The notes beneath the pieces are model-generated. The model saw only the letters and a list, made by a program, of their open reading frames with translations, was not told the DNA's origin and made no database searches. Position numbers and translations under genes: made by a program. From Bacteroidota bacterium (GTDB lineage: Bacteria; Bacteroidota; Bacteroidia; Sphingobacteriales; Sphingobacteriaceae): DNA of 38,594 nucleotides. Shown piece by piece: positions 25,796-35,316 of the stretch. The first letter of the stretch is position 1, and every line of letters begins with the position of its first letter. The DNA lies in assembly GCA_013286565.1 (NCBI GenBank), contig JABDFM010000027.1, positions 1-38,594 of the forward strand. Direction: 5' to 3'.

Positions 25796-25868
25796 AGCGG
25801 AAAACGGGATTCGAACCCGCGGCCTTCAGTTTGGGAAACTGATGCTCTACCAGCTGAGCTATTTCCGC
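25796..25868 (-). tRNA. tRNA-Gly (anticodon CCC)
   Basis: A 73-base cloverleaf on the minus strand. The acceptor arms are GCGGAAA and TTTCCGC with discriminator T. The D arm is GCTC/GAGC, the anticodon stem TCAGT/ACTGA with loop TTCCCAA (anticodon CCC, reading GGG), and the T arm GCGGG/CCCGT around TTCGAAT. The CCA end is not encoded. The variable loop is five bases. All parts pair as expected apart from one G:T in the T stem. Confidence 0.95.
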
Positions 25869-25878
25869 TAATTTTGGT

Positions 25879-25911
25879 CAAACATAAAAAATTTTTTAAT
25901 CAATAATTCAA
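25879..25911 (-). promoter_or_regulatory. Putative promoter of tRNA-Gly
   Basis: Read leftward, TATGTTTG (25886-25879) matches TAnnTTTG exactly, 10 bases before the mature 5' end of the tRNA. A TTG at 25911-25909 lies 22 bases farther upstream and could be the -33 element. Confidence 0.5.
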
Positions 25912-25937
25912 TAACTCAGTAAATCAATAATTAAAAG

Positions 25938-26453
25938 ATGCCTGTTATACTCACTGTAAAAGATAAAAGCCCGGTTTGGGGCAAGGATTGTTTTATTGCC
26001 GAAAATGCCACTATTGTAGGCGACGTTACCATGGGCGATAATTGTTCCGTTTGGTTCAACGCGGTGATTAGAGGCGATGTGCATTATATTAAGATAGGCA
26101 ATAACACCAATATACAGGATGGGGCCGTCATACATGCCACCTACTTGCGTGCGCCTACCAACATAGGCAATAACATCTCGATAGGTCACAACGCCCTGGT
26201 GCATGGCTGTACGCTGCATGACAACGTGTTGATAGGCATGGGCGCCATCGTAATGGATCATGCGGTTGTGGAGCCGTTCGTCATCATCGGCGCTGGGTCG
26301 GTTGTGTTGGAGAAAACGATCTGTGAATCAGGCTACCTGTATGCCGGGACCCCCGCCAAAAAAATAAAAGCTATTACCGACGAGCAGCGAGAAATGCTAA
26401 AAAAACTACCCGAAAATTATATCCTGTATTCTGGCTGGTTTAAGGAGTTGTAG
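25938..26453 (+). CDS. Gamma-class carbonic anhydrase family protein
   Basis: A 171-residue left-handed beta-helix protein built from hexapeptide repeats (for example AENATIVGDVTMGDNCSVW). The three zinc-site histidines of the family are in place: His66 (AVIHATY), His84 and His89 (SIGHNALVHGC). GAGSVVLEKT and YAGTPAKKIK follow, and a C-terminal helix covers about residues 146-160. Members of this family (YrdA/PaaY type) hydrate CO2 or have lost activity, so the reaction is likely but not certain. The gene overlaps the end of the convergent lipoprotein gene by 14 bases. Confidence 0.9.
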   Translation: MPVILTVKDKSPVWGKDCFIAENATIVGDVTMGDNCSVWFNAVIRGDVHYIKIGNNTNIQDGAVIHATYLRAPTNIGNNISIGHNALVHGCTLHDNVLIGMGAIVMDHAVVEPFVIIGAGSVVLEKTICESGYLYAGTPAKKIKAITDEQREMLKKLPENYILYSGWFKEL

Positions 26454-28083
26454 GTTCTTTTGGTATGTCAATAGGTTCTTCTGCTTCCCAGTTGGATCTC
26501 AGCGTCAGCACTTTTGCATAGAGCCAGATATTTTCGGGCTGTGTGTTTTGTTTTACACTTCCACTATCCCATTTGCCATTTCGATTATCATCATAAACAA
26601 CCCGGATATTATATTTGCCTACCGGGTAGTTTTTGTAAGATAATAAGGTGTTTTTTCTGATAACATCACTGTGTATTAGTTTTTTCTGCTCATTAAGCAG
26701 TTCAATAATGTAGCCTTTTGAGGTATCGGGTACGGTCACCTTTAAATTCATAACCCCGTAATTATCGGCTTTATCTAACTGGAAAACTTTAGGCAGCTTC
26801 TTGTTTTTATCGCCATAAATATTGGTTACAGCCCCTTCGTTAAATATTAACTGGTACCTGCTGTTGGGTTTCCATGCATATTTAAGTATAAGCTTTTTCG
26901 CGCTTGCGGTATCTTTCACTAAAGTATAGTTGGATACATTGGTAGAATCTTCGTTTAGGGTGATCAGCGAATTATCAATAGTTTCAATAGGCGTATTAGA
27001 GGTTACCACGAGGTCTGTACCAGGCTTAAGTTTGTTGTCATAGCTGGTGTTGAACAACAGTGAAATAGTATGATTAAATGTTTCCTTTCGTCCCTTTCTC
27101 AAAGATACCGAGTCGAGCGGTACATTATTTTGGAGGAAGGATACGCGGATGGAATCAAAATCCATGCTTCGCATATAGATCATCGCTGTATCCCTTGTTT
27201 TGTTAAAATCAACTATTTTTTGCTGGTCAAGTGCAGCGGGGTAAATGATCTTTACCGATGGGTTATTTAAACTTTTATTAAAAGTAAAAAACATTTTCCC
27301 ATCCGCATCAAATTGGCGGGCAACCATTTTGGATTTCTCGGGCTCCTGCTGAAACAAATTCAAATGAATATCCGAAGTGTCTTTTGTTAAATGAATGGGG
27401 TTTTTCTGAAACGCGATCAGCTCATCATCTTTATCATATATCTTGTTTGGTGATTTTTCTTTCAGGGCGTATATCCGGTAAACACCCTCATGCAAATTAT
27501 TAAGCGAAAAATTTCCCGATGAATCCGTGGTGGCATAAATGGTAGGTTTCTTTTTTCCCCAAAGCGTATCTTGTTTAATCGGGAAAAGCATTACAGTAAT
27601 ATCTTTCTCTTTTTCCTGGGTAAGCGTATTCAGCACATTGCCCGATACACTTAGAGAATCGATGTGGCTGCCGGTAGAGAAAACATAAGTAAAGTTCTGT
27701 AAAATATTCCCCTCGTTCAAATCGGCGATGGATTTACCAAAGTTGATAACGTAGGTGGTGTTTTTTTGAAGCGAGTCTTTAAAATCAATAACGATGGATC
27801 TTTTGACAACTTTATAAGTCGGCAACTTTTCTTGGGCGGGACTAATGTTGATTTCCTGGAAAGGAGATTTTAATTGGAAGTACTCATCAAAATCAAGTTT
27901 GATTTGTTTATCCTTAAAATTCCGGGTCATGTTGGGTGGGGTGGCCTTCAATAATTTTGGAGGGGTGCGGTCCCTGGGTCCGCCTTGCGGTTTTTGCATA
28001 CTGGCGCAGCCAAAAATGAAAAAGCCAACAATAAATAACAATAAATATTGACGTAAAAAAGCGACCTTTTTATTTAACCTCAT
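26440..28083 (-). CDS. SbsA-type Ig-like domain lipoprotein
   Basis: A 547-residue lipoprotein. The signal ends FFIFGC (Cys26). It is followed by the family's GGPRDRTPPKLL segment and a bacterial Ig-like (Ig_5/SbsA) domain (about 38-130: PPNMTRNFKDKQIKLDFDEY, VINFGKSIADLNEGN). A second beta domain resembling a carboxypeptidase-regulatory sandwich covers about 140-245 (TTDSSGNFSLNNLHEGVYRIYAL). The C-terminus repeats that style (YPVGKYNIRVVYDDNRNGKWD, about 491-511). It probably sits at the outer membrane. The role is unknown. Confidence 0.85.
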   Translation of the reverse strand: MRLNKKVAFLRQYLLLFIVGFFIFGCASMQKPQGGPRDRTPPKLLKATPPNMTRNFKDKQIKLDFDEYFQLKSPFQEINISPAQEKLPTYKVVKRSIVIDFKDSLQKNTTYVINFGKSIADLNEGNILQNFTYVFSTGSHIDSLSVSGNVLNTLTQEKEKDITVMLFPIKQDTLWGKKKPTIYATTDSSGNFSLNNLHEGVYRIYALKEKSPNKIYDKDDELIAFQKNPIHLTKDTSDIHLNLFQQEPEKSKMVARQFDADGKMFFTFNKSLNNPSVKIIYPAALDQQKIVDFNKTRDTAMIYMRSMDFDSIRVSFLQNNVPLDSVSLRKGRKETFNHTISLLFNTSYDNKLKPGTDLVVTSNTPIETIDNSLITLNEDSTNVSNYTLVKDTASAKKLILKYAWKPNSRYQLIFNEGAVTNIYGDKNKKLPKVFQLDKADNYGVMNLKVTVPDTSKGYIIELLNEQKKLIHSDVIRKNTLLSYKNYPVGKYNIRVVYDDNRNGKWDSGSVKQNTQPENIWLYAKVLTLRSNWEAEEPIDIPKEPTTP

Positions 28084-28191
28084 TTTAAGCCCTATAAACG
28101 ATTTTTATAATTTTATGAAGATTATTATTCGGAATTAAAAATAATTGATTTTAAGCCAAATTTATAACTGGTTGATTATTAGTTGCTTATG

Positions 28192-30054
28192 CTATCTCGC
28201 AATGTGTACCATTAAAACTGATATGTCAGAAGGCGAAACACCGGATATCCTGGAGGCTTGGCCTAAAGTACGGGGTTTTATCTTCATTAATTTTTCGCGC
28301 GCCTCTTTTGATAACGAAACCAGGTTTTGATAATTGAATTCGGGATTGATCTCTTTGTCCTCCATTTTCCTCATCTTATCTACGATGTCTAATTCCTTCT
28401 CAAAATAACTCTCATATTTGATTTTTATTTCAGCCTGCTCAATAGTTTCTTTATCGTAGTTGGCGAGCAGCTCATATAGATTTTGGTCAACTTTACGAAG
28501 ATCAGAAAAAGACACTTGCGGCCGACTCAACAGATTAAACAGTTTTACATTTTGAAAAAGAGGAGAGGTGCCCAGCTCTTCCATCAGCGTGTTCATCTTA
28601 GCAGGTTCTGTCGAAACCTTTTTGGTATAGGCTACGATCGCATCTGAGTTTTTGATCTTTGCGGTTACCTTATCCATTCGCTCATCATTTATTAAACCCA
28701 GCTCGTGGCCAATCGGGCTTAGCCTGATGTCGGCATTATCCTGGCGCAGTAGCAGGCGGTGTTCGGCGCGAGAGGTAAACATTCGATAAGGTTCTTCGGT
28801 TCCTTTGGTTACCAGGTCATCAATCAAAACACCGATGTAGGATTCCGATCTTTTCATGATCAGCTCGTGCAGGTCATTGATCTTTTGGTGCGCGTTGATG
28901 CCCGCGATGAAGCCCTGTGATGCTGCTTCTTCATAACCGGTGGTGCCGTTGATCTGCCCGGCAAAATACAGATTGCTCACCAATTTGGTTTCCAGCGTCA
29001 GGCCAAGCTGGGTAGGCGGGAAGTAATCGTATTCGATAGCATATCCGGGTCTGAACATTTTCACCTTTTCAAAGCCCGGAATTTTAGTCAGCGCTTTATA
29101 TTGCACATCTTCCGGTAAGGAGGTTGAAAAGCCATTAACGTAAATCTCAACCGTATTCCATCCTTCGGGTTCAACAAATATCTGGTGACGTTCGCGTTCA
29201 GCAAAACGGTTGATCTTGTCTTCTATTGATGGGCAGTATCTCGGGCCCAAGCCTTTGATGCGCCCGGTAAACATGGGGGATTTTTCAAATCCCTCCTTCA
29301 AAGTTTCGTGTACTTCTTTGTTGGTATAAGTGATCCAGCAGCAACGTTGATCAGTAGAGCGCGCTACATCGGTATAAGAGAACCTGCCGGGATTTTTATC
29401 CCCCCATTGCTCTTCCATCACACTATAGTTTAGTGTCCGGCCATCCACGCGGGGAGGGGTGCCGGTTTTCATTCGGCCCGATTCAAAGCCTAATTCTACC
29501 AATTGTTCCGTTAAGCCGGTGGCTGCTTTTTCAGCTGTACGGCCACCACCAAACTTTTTCTCACCAATATGGATCACTCCATTTAAGAAAGTACCATTGG
29601 TAAGCACTACCGCATCGCATTCTATTTCGATACCCATGGAGGTGCGGACACCCTGGATAGTATTATTTTTTACTAATAAAGAGGTTACGGTATCCTGCCA
29701 GAAATCAACATTCGGCGTTCTTTCTAATGCTAAACGCCATTCTTCTGCAAAGCGCATCCGGTCGTTTTGGGCACGGGGGCTCCACATAGCCGGGCCTTTT
29801 GACAGGTTCAGCATTCTAAACTGAAGGGTAGTCTTATCTGATATAATACCCGAATAGCCACCCATTGCATCAATCTCGCGCACAATTTGTCCTTTGGCTA
29901 CACCACCCATAGCTGGGTTGCAGCTCATCTGCGCTATGGTCCCCATATTCATGGTGATCAGCAACACAGACGAACCGAGGTTGGCTGCCGCTGCCGCTGC
30001 TTCGCAACCGGCATGGCCAGCGCCCACAACTATTACATTATATTTCTTAAACAT
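28192..30054 (-). CDS. mnmG: tRNA uridine-5-carboxymethylaminomethyl synthesis enzyme MnmG
   Basis: A 620-residue FAD enzyme which, with MnmE, modifies U34 of several tRNAs. I chose the ATG at 30054 because GGAGGAG lies just before it, a rare strong ribosome site here; a GTG six codons upstream falls inside a parS-like palindrome. Motifs are [22 protein letters not shown], the Cys-bearing [25 protein letters not shown] and [18 protein letters not shown]. The C-terminal helical domain binds MnmE and tRNA. mnmE is not in the window. Confidence 0.97.
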   Translation of the reverse strand: MFKKYNVIVVGAGHAGCEAAAAAANLGSSVLLITMNMGTIAQMSCNPAMGGVAKGQIVREIDAMGGYSGIISDKTTLQFRMLNLSKGPAMWSPRAQNDRMRFAEEWRLALERTPNVDFWQDTVTSLLVKNNTIQGVRTSMGIEIECDAVVLTNGTFLNGVIHIGEKKFGGGRTAEKAATGLTEQLVELGFESGRMKTGTPPRVDGRTLNYSVMEEQWGDKNPGRFSYTDVARSTDQRCCWITYTNKEVHETLKEGFEKSPMFTGRIKGLGPRYCPSIEDKINRFAERERHQIFVEPEGWNTVEIYVNGFSTSLPEDVQYKALTKIPGFEKVKMFRPGYAIEYDYFPPTQLGLTLETKLVSNLYFAGQINGTTGYEEAASQGFIAGINAHQKINDLHELIMKRSESYIGVLIDDLVTKGTEEPYRMFTSRAEHRLLLRQDNADIRLSPIGHELGLINDERMDKVTAKIKNSDAIVAYTKKVSTEPAKMNTLMEELGTSPLFQNVKLFNLLSRPQVSFSDLRKVDQNLYELLANYDKETIEQAEIKIKYESYFEKELDIVDKMRKMEDKEINPEFNYQNLVSLSKEAREKLMKIKPRTLGQASRISGVSPSDISVLMVHIAR

Positions 30055-30065
30055 TTCTCCTCCAT

Positions 30066-30079
30066 GTTCCACGTGGAAC
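30066..30079. promoter_or_regulatory. parS-like centromere site 1
   Basis: GTTCCACGTGGAAC is a perfect 14-base palindrome that closely matches the bacterial parS consensus (TGTTTCACGTGAAACA and its TTCCACGTGGAA variants) bound by ParB. It lies 12 bases upstream of the mnmG ATG. Confidence 0.75.
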
Positions 30080-30093
30080 GTACAAAATTACAC

Positions 30094-30342
30094 TCAATTC
30101 TGCGATGTTCCACGTGGAACTTTAAATAATGATATCAATGCTACAAAAGCCCAAATACCTTCCAAAATAACAAACGGATAAAATTTAACCATCCACGATG
30201 CGTATCCGCATATCCCCGCACCTATAAAGTTCATTAATATGTAGGCTTTATGCTCGGTTGAAAGCCTTTTATTTAGATTCAAAAAGAATGCGATCAATAA
30301 TATGATAACCCCTATTGAAGCGATAATATCTGATAGTTTCAT
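30094..30342 (-). CDS. Small membrane protein, CBU_0592 type
   Basis: An 82-residue protein with about three membrane helices (roughly 6-24, 33-50 and 54-72), carrying NFIGAGICGYAS and ILEGIWAFVAL, which resemble the CBU_0592 family of unknown function. Its start directly follows the stop of the ABC-F gene (TAAATG), so they are co-transcribed and probably coupled. Codons 75-79 (VPRGT) are encoded by the second parS-like palindrome, so the DNA site limits this part of the protein. Confidence 0.8.
   Translation of the reverse strand: MKLSDIIASIGVIILLIAFFLNLNKRLSTEHKAYILMNFIGAGICGYASWMVKFYPFVILEGIWAFVALISLFKVPRGTSQN
30107..30120. promoter_or_regulatory. parS-like centromere site 2
   Basis: A second exact copy of GTTCCACGTGGAAC, 41 bases (about four helical turns) from the first. 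It lies within the last codons of the small membrane protein gene. Confidence 0.75.
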
Positions 30343-32211
30343 TTATGATTCGTTAAGTTCGGTTAATTCTATCCAACGGATGCTTTTCTCGTCCATTTGA
30401 TTGTTTAAACCCTCAATTTGTCGGGCCAGGTCAATTAATTGCTGATGATCCAATGAACCTGAATTAAGCTCTTCGGTCAATGCTTTGATCTTGTTTTCAA
30501 CAGCGGCTATTTCTTTATCCAAACCCTCAAGCTCCTTAAGCTCTTTAAAGCTTAATTTGCTTTTTTTAGGCTGGGTTTTAGTTCCTGTTTTGTCAACGAT
30601 AAGGTTGTTTTTGGCTTCCTGTTTAGCTATTTCCTGCTCGTAGCGATATGATGAATAGTTGCCGTTGAATATCCTCACACGGCCTTCACCCTCCATAATA
30701 AACAACTGATCAGTTAGTTTATCCAGCAAATACCTATCGTGCGATACCAGCATTAATACACCTGTATAGTTAGTTAAAAACTCCTCTAATACATTTAAAG
30801 TGTCAATATCCAGATCATTTGTGGGCTCATCCAGTATCAGGAAATTGGGGTTTTTCATCAAAAGGTTCATCAATTGCAACCTTTTTTTCTCGCCACCACT
30901 TAGGTTCGCTATAAAGCCATACTGTTTTTTAGGTGGGAATAAGAATAGGGTAAGCAATGCCGAAGCCGATATGGTTTTGCCATCAGCCATGGTTATAAAT
31001 TCGGCCACATTCTTCACAACGTCTATTACCCTGTCATCTTCCTTAAATACGATGCCCGACTGATGGAAATACCCCATCACAGTAGTCTCACCTTTTTCAA
31101 CGGTGCCTTTATCTGGCGCAAGGCCGCCTGTTATCATATTTAAAAGGGTTGATTTTCCACTGCCGTTTTTACCGGCCAGGCCAATACGGTCGCCTTTTTT
31201 GAATACGTAATTGAAGTTTTCAACCAGGTTCTGATTATTAAATCCTTTATATAAATGATGAAGCTCCAGTATTTTATTCCCCTGGCGCGCGGTTTTTACG
31301 CTGAGTTCTACTTTGCCTTTAAGGCCGTTGTTCTTTGTTTGGTCCTCCAGGTCATAAAAAGCATCTATACGGGCTTTTGACTTGGTGCCCCGGGCCTGTG
31401 GTTGCCTGCGCATCCATTCCAGCTCTTTTTTCAGCAGGTTGGTATTTTTCTGAAATTGCAGCTCAAGCGTGCTTTCCCGCTCTGCCTTTTTTTCAAGGTA
31501 ATAACCATAATTACCAAGGTAGGGGATGATCTTGCCGTTATCTATCTCCAATATCTCGTTACACACATTATCCAGGAAATACCTGTCGTGTGTAACCATC
31601 AGAATGGTTTTTGCACCCTCGGTCATTAATTTCTCCAGCCACTCAATGGTATCAATATCCAAATGGTTGGTCGGCTCATCCAATAGATAAACATCCGGGT
31701 CTTCGATCAGCAAACGGGCTAAAGCCAATCGCTTCTTCTGTCCACCAGATAACGTATCTATCTTTTGATTCAGATGATGTATATCCAGCCTGCCGAGGAT
31801 AGTTTTAATTTTATATTCATATTCCCAGGCATTGCTGTCGCTGATCTCTTCGGTTATTTTATCAATAGCCTTAGTATTATCAGGATCGTTTTCGAGCAAC
31901 TCTTCATATTGCCTTATCAACTGCTGCTGCTTATTGTCAGAATGGAAAATATAATCGCTGATAGTGTAAGCTTTATCAAATGACGGGTCTTGTTCTAGGT
32001 AACCCATTCTCAGATCGCGTGCTTGCACCACTTTGCCTTCCACGGGTAAAAACTGACCGGCTAATAATTTTAATAAAGTAGATTTTCCCGCGCCATTGAT
32101 ACCAACCAGGGCCACCCTGCGACCGCGATTGATGCCAATGGTTAAGTTTTTAAATAGCCAATGATCATGAAAAGAATGACCTAAATTTTCTGCAGATAGA
32201 TAAGTGCTCAC
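30343..32211 (-). CDS. ABC-F family ATPase (Uup-like)
   Basis: A 622-residue soluble protein with two ABC domains and no membrane part. The first has GINGAGKSTL (Walker A, 37-46), LSGGQKKRLALARLL and LLDEPTNHLD. The second has GKNGSGKSTL, LSGGEKKRLQLMNLL and LDEPTNDLD. An 80-residue coiled coil (about 540-620) at the C-terminus is like that of Uup. ABC-F proteins act on ribosomes or, for Uup, on branched DNA; resistance is not implied. The start is a GTG that overlaps the upstream stop (GTGA). Confidence 0.93.
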   Translation of the reverse strand: MSTYLSAENLGHSFHDHWLFKNLTIGINRGRRVALVGINGAGKSTLLKLLAGQFLPVEGKVVQARDLRMGYLEQDPSFDKAYTISDYIFHSDNKQQQLIRQYEELLENDPDNTKAIDKITEEISDSNAWEYEYKIKTILGRLDIHHLNQKIDTLSGGQKKRLALARLLIEDPDVYLLDEPTNHLDIDTIEWLEKLMTEGAKTILMVTHDRYFLDNVCNEILEIDNGKIIPYLGNYGYYLEKKAERESTLELQFQKNTNLLKKELEWMRRQPQARGTKSKARIDAFYDLEDQTKNNGLKGKVELSVKTARQGNKILELHHLYKGFNNQNLVENFNYVFKKGDRIGLAGKNGSGKSTLLNMITGGLAPDKGTVEKGETTVMGYFHQSGIVFKEDDRVIDVVKNVAEFITMADGKTISASALLTLFLFPPKKQYGFIANLSGGEKKRLQLMNLLMKNPNFLILDEPTNDLDIDTLNVLEEFLTNYTGVLMLVSHDRYLLDKLTDQLFIMEGEGRVRIFNGNYSSYRYEQEIAKQEAKNNLIVDKTGTKTQPKKSKLSFKELKELEGLDKEIAAVENKIKALTEELNSGSLDHQQLIDLARQIEGLNNQMDEKSIRWIELTELNES

Positions 32212-32864
32212 GCTAATAATTTTATTTTGTCGGAAGAGTGGATAAACACACCCTCCCCATTTTGTAATGATTGTTTATACATTGCCATTGCAACGGTTTC
32301 TGCAGGTATGCTCCTGTATTTCTTCCAACTGCCCAACAATAAAGGATCGAGGACTTTCATTAACGGCGTTAATATCTTTTCAGCCAGCCGGTATTCCTTT
32401 CGGTTGCCGGTTAATAAAGCGGGTTCATAAATATGAAGGCACTTTACACCAACACGCTGTATATCTTCTTCTGTTTCCCCTTTCATTTTAGTGTAGAAAT
32501 TGGAAGATTTGCTATTGGCCCCAAGTGCTGATACCAGGTGATATTGATCAACGCCATTTTGCTTGGCCAATTGTGCCAGCTTAAGTGGATAATCATGATC
32601 TATCTTTCGGTAGATGCTTAAGTCCGGTGTCTTTTTCTGGGTCGACCCAAGGCAGCAAAAAAGTGCATAGCCGTTTATTGATGCAGCATACTCATCCAGT
32701 CTGTCAAAATCGACAATCAATTGCACCAGTTTTTTATGGCTTATGGGCAGTTCCTTCCTTACTAATACCAAAATTTCATCATAGTCAGGATGTTGCAGTA
32801 ATATGTCTAATAGTTTACTGCCAATAAGTCCGCTTGCTCCGGCTATAATTGCTTTTTTTGACAC
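32208..32864 (-). CDS. NAD(P)-binding oxidoreductase, HTATIP2-like
   Basis: I chose the GTG at 32864 (218 residues, starting MSKKAIIAGASGLIG) because the -7 box at 32884-32891 lies upstream of it and inside the longer frame that starts at 32933. The Rossmann motif is GASGLIGSKLL (8-18). YHLVSALGANSKSSNFYTKM holds the Ser/Tyr pattern of atypical short-chain dehydrogenases close to HTATIP2. The substrate is unknown. The stop overlaps the ABC-F start by 4 bases, so the two are translationally coupled. Confidence 0.82.
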   Translation of the reverse strand: MSKKAIIAGASGLIGSKLLDILLQHPDYDEILVLVRKELPISHKKLVQLIVDFDRLDEYAASINGYALFCCLGSTQKKTPDLSIYRKIDHDYPLKLAQLAKQNGVDQYHLVSALGANSKSSNFYTKMKGETEEDIQRVGVKCLHIYEPALLTGNRKEYRLAEKILTPLMKVLDPLLLGSWKKYRSIPAETVAMAMYKQSLQNGEGVFIHSSDKIKLLA

Positions 32865-32883
32865 TGTATGACTTAATTTTGTG

Positions 32884-32891
32884 CAAAAATA
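32884..32891 (-). promoter_or_regulatory. -7 box of the HTATIP2-like gene
   Basis: Read leftward, TATTTTTG fits TAnnTTTG, 19 bases before the chosen GTG start. The -33 element is unclear. It decides the start in favour of the short form. Confidence 0.4.
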
Positions 32892-32953
32892 CGCATAATA
32901 AAATTGTGGCGTAAAAATTGTGTGTTTAAACATATAATTTGGAGATCAAAAAC

Positions 32954-33664
32954 ATGAAAAAAACTTTTCACCCTGCCAATGAGCGGGGACACAACGACAT
33001 CGGTTGGTTGAAAGCTAATTTTTCCTTTAGCTTCGGCCCATATTATAACCCCGAAAAGGTTCATTTTGGAGCACTTCGCGTATTGAATGATGATATCATT
33101 GCTGGGGGTACAGGTTTTGGCACCCATCCGCATGATAATATGGAGATCATCACCATCCCTATCTCTGGCGCATTGGAGCACAGGGATAGCATGGGAAGCC
33201 ACGGCGTAATATCAGCCGGAGAGGTGCAGGTAATGTCGGCAGGTACAGGTATTCAGCATTCGGAGTTTAACCACTCTAAAACAGATGCTGCCAATACATT
33301 GCAGATATGGCTTTTCCCAAAGGAAATGAACATTGAGCCACGCTATGATCAAAAAAGCTTTACAGACAGTTTAAAACCCAATCAGTTTACCACTTTGGTT
33401 TCCCCTTTTAAAAGTGAGGATGCTTTATGGATAAACCAGGACGCTATTTTTTCAATGGGTGATTTTGATGCTGGTAAATCGATCAATTACGATATAAAAA
33501 TACCCGGAAACGGAGCTTACATCTTCCTGATAGAAGGTAAAGTAGAGATTGATGGTACTGTTCTAAACAAAAGAGATGCTTTGGGTGTTGAAGATATAAG
33601 TTCAATTACCATCCAAGCCGAAGCGCACTCCCGAATATTAATTATGGAAGTACCGATGCGATAA
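32954..33664 (+). CDS. Pirin family protein
   Basis: A 236-residue bicupin starting at the ATG at 32954; a TTG five codons earlier is less likely. Metal ligands expected for pirin are present: His58 and His60 (FGTHPHDNMEI), then His102 and Glu104 (GIQHSEFNH). Some bacterial pirins have quercetin dioxygenase activity; others are regulators. The gene is divergent from the HTATIP2-like gene and is followed 2 bases after its stop by a G/C hairpin. Cytoplasmic. Confidence 0.93.
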   Translation: MKKTFHPANERGHNDIGWLKANFSFSFGPYYNPEKVHFGALRVLNDDIIAGGTGFGTHPHDNMEIITIPISGALEHRDSMGSHGVISAGEVQVMSAGTGIQHSEFNHSKTDAANTLQIWLFPKEMNIEPRYDQKSFTDSLKPNQFTTLVSPFKSEDALWINQDAIFSMGDFDAGKSINYDIKIPGNGAYIFLIEGKVEIDGTVLNKRDALGVEDISSITIQAEAHSRILIMEVPMR

Positions 33665-33665
33665 A

Positions 33666-33679
33666 CCGGGCCTGCCCGG
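33666..33679 (+). terminator. G/C hairpin after pirin
   Basis: CCGGG-CCTG-CCCGG forms a strong short stem just after the pirin stop. The T-run is 10 bases away and short (GGTTTTTG), so termination may be weak. Confidence 0.35.
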
Positions 33680-33702
33680 GGGTAATGGTTTTTGAGCTGT
33701 AA

Positions 33703-33726
33703 AAACAATTTGAATACTAATTGTTT
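33703..33726. promoter_or_regulatory. Inverted repeat upstream of mlaE
   Basis: AAACAATT (33703-33710) and AATTGTTT (33719-33726) are perfect arms around eight bases. It sits 24 bases before the mlaE start and could be an operator or part of the promoter. Confidence 0.35.
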
Positions 33727-33750
33727 ATAACAGGCAATAAATTAATACCT

Positions 33751-34527
33751 ATGGCAGAACAGGCGATACCCGGATGGAAGAAATGGTTGGAAGCAAGCGG
33801 CGACCAGGTGACGTTTCTATCAGGGTTCTTTAGAAATTTATTCAGGGGCGGCTTTGAATGGTCGGAGTTTGTTCGCCAGTGTTATGAAATAGGCTATAAG
33901 TCGTTTATGCTTGTGGGTACCACGGCATTCATCATGGGGTTGGTTTTAGCATTACAGCTAAGGCCAACCCTTGTTGGTTTTGGGGCATTAAGCATGTTGC
34001 CAAAAACATTGGCAGTTTCTATTGTCCGCGAAATAGGGCCGGTAATTACTGCTATTATTTGCGCCGGTAAAATAGCATCCGGTATAGGTGCCGAACTGGG
34101 CAGTATGAAGGTGACTGAGCAGATCGATGCGATGGAGGTTTCGGGGGCTAACCCTGTTCAATATTTAGTGGTTACCCGTGTACTGGCCACCACATTTATG
34201 GTTCCCCTATTAACGCTATTAGGGGATGTTTTAGGCCTGATAGGAGGCTTTTTAGCAATCAATATCACAAGCCATGTTAGTGCTCTGCTTTATTTCAACA
34301 AATGTATCGCATCAATCGGTTTCGTTGATTTATTACCCGCCTTTATCAAAACTATATTTTTTGGCTTCATCATTGGGTTCATTGGTTGTTATAAAGGCTA
34401 CAATTCAAATCGCGGTACCGAAAGCGTGGGCCTTGCAGCCAACTCGGCTGTGGTAACCGCGTCACTCTGGATATTTGTTGTGGATGCCATCGTGGTGCAG
34501 ATCAGCAGCTTACTTTTTTATCATTAA
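33751..34527 (+). CDS. mlaE: Lipid transport ABC permease MlaE
   Basis: A 258-residue membrane protein (MlaE/permease family). I chose the ATG at 33751 over a TTG at 33721. About five membrane segments follow an N-terminal amphipathic part. Family marks are VREIGPVITAIICAGKIASGIGAELGSMKVTEQIDAMEVSGANP and the later IGFIGCYKGYNSNRGTESVG loop. It forms the inner-membrane channel of an MlaFEDB-like complex moving phospholipids between membranes. The stop is 1 base before mlaF. Confidence 0.93.
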   Translation: MAEQAIPGWKKWLEASGDQVTFLSGFFRNLFRGGFEWSEFVRQCYEIGYKSFMLVGTTAFIMGLVLALQLRPTLVGFGALSMLPKTLAVSIVREIGPVITAIICAGKIASGIGAELGSMKVTEQIDAMEVSGANPVQYLVVTRVLATTFMVPLLTLLGDVLGLIGGFLAINITSHVSALLYFNKCIASIGFVDLLPAFIKTIFFGFIIGFIGCYKGYNSNRGTESVGLAANSAVVTASLWIFVVDAIVVQISSLLFYH

Positions 34528-34528
34528 T

Positions 34529-35311
34529 ATGGAGGAGACAGACAAACATATCGAACACAAAAGCAAGTCATCTGCCTCAAAAGCGGAAACGGTGATCCAT
34601 ATTAAAGGGCTTAAAAAATCATTTGGTTCCAAGATCGTCTTAAAAAACATCAACCTGGATGTTACACGTGGCGAGAATGTTGTTGTGCTTGGTAAATCAG
34701 GCCAGGGTAAGTCTGTGGCCATACAATGTATTGTAGGGATGCTGACCCCCGACCATGGATCATTAACCGTTTTTGGTGATGAGGTGACGGATATGAACGA
34801 GCGGCAATTAAAAGAATTGCGCATAAAAATAGGGTTCTTGTTCCAGGGTGGGGCATTGTATGACTCGATGACCGTAAGAGAAAATTTAGAATTCCCCCTC
34901 ACCCGTGTATTAAAGCTAAAAGACCAGGATGAAATAGATCAAAGGGTGGAAGAAGTACTGGATGGTGTTGGCTTATTGGACGCGATTGATAAGATGCCTT
35001 CTGACCTTTCGGGAGGAATGCGTAAAAGAGTTGGGCTTGCACGTACCTTAATTGTAAAACCAGAGATCATGCTTTATGATGAACCCACTACAGGGCTTGA
35101 CCCCATTACATCAAGAGAGATCAGTGAACTGATATTGGAGATGCAAAAGAAATATAAAACCACCTCTATCATTATAACCCATGATATGGAATGTGCCAGG
35201 ATAACGGCAGATCGCATGGTAGTAATGAATGAAGGTGAATTTGTGGCTGAAGGTTCATTCGAGGAACTGAAAAAGTCAAAAGAACAATTTGTAAGATCAT
35301 TTTTTAACTAA
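34529..35311 (+). CDS. mlaF: Lipid transport ABC ATPase MlaF
   Basis: A 260-residue ATPase from the ATG at 34529. Walker A is GKSGQGKS (55-62), the signature is LSGGMRKRVGLAR, and Walker B is LYDEPTTGLDP, all in normal order. The first 20 residues are a charged tail. It powers MlaE. It is flanked without gaps by mlaE (1 base) and mlaD (5 bases), so all three are in one transcript. mlaB and mlaC are not seen here. Confidence 0.95.
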   Translation: MEETDKHIEHKSKSSASKAETVIHIKGLKKSFGSKIVLKNINLDVTRGENVVVLGKSGQGKSVAIQCIVGMLTPDHGSLTVFGDEVTDMNERQLKELRIKIGFLFQGGALYDSMTVRENLEFPLTRVLKLKDQDEIDQRVEEVLDGVGLLDAIDKMPSDLSGGMRKRVGLARTLIVKPEIMLYDEPTTGLDPITSREISELILEMQKKYKTTSIIITHDMECARITADRMVVMNEGEFVAEGSFEELKKSKEQFVRSFFN

Positions 35312-35316
35312 TTTAT

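Noticed and set aside
30055..30072. A GTG start for mnmG inside the palindrome
   Set aside because: A strong GGAGGAG site precedes the later ATG, and the protein then begins at the usual family position.
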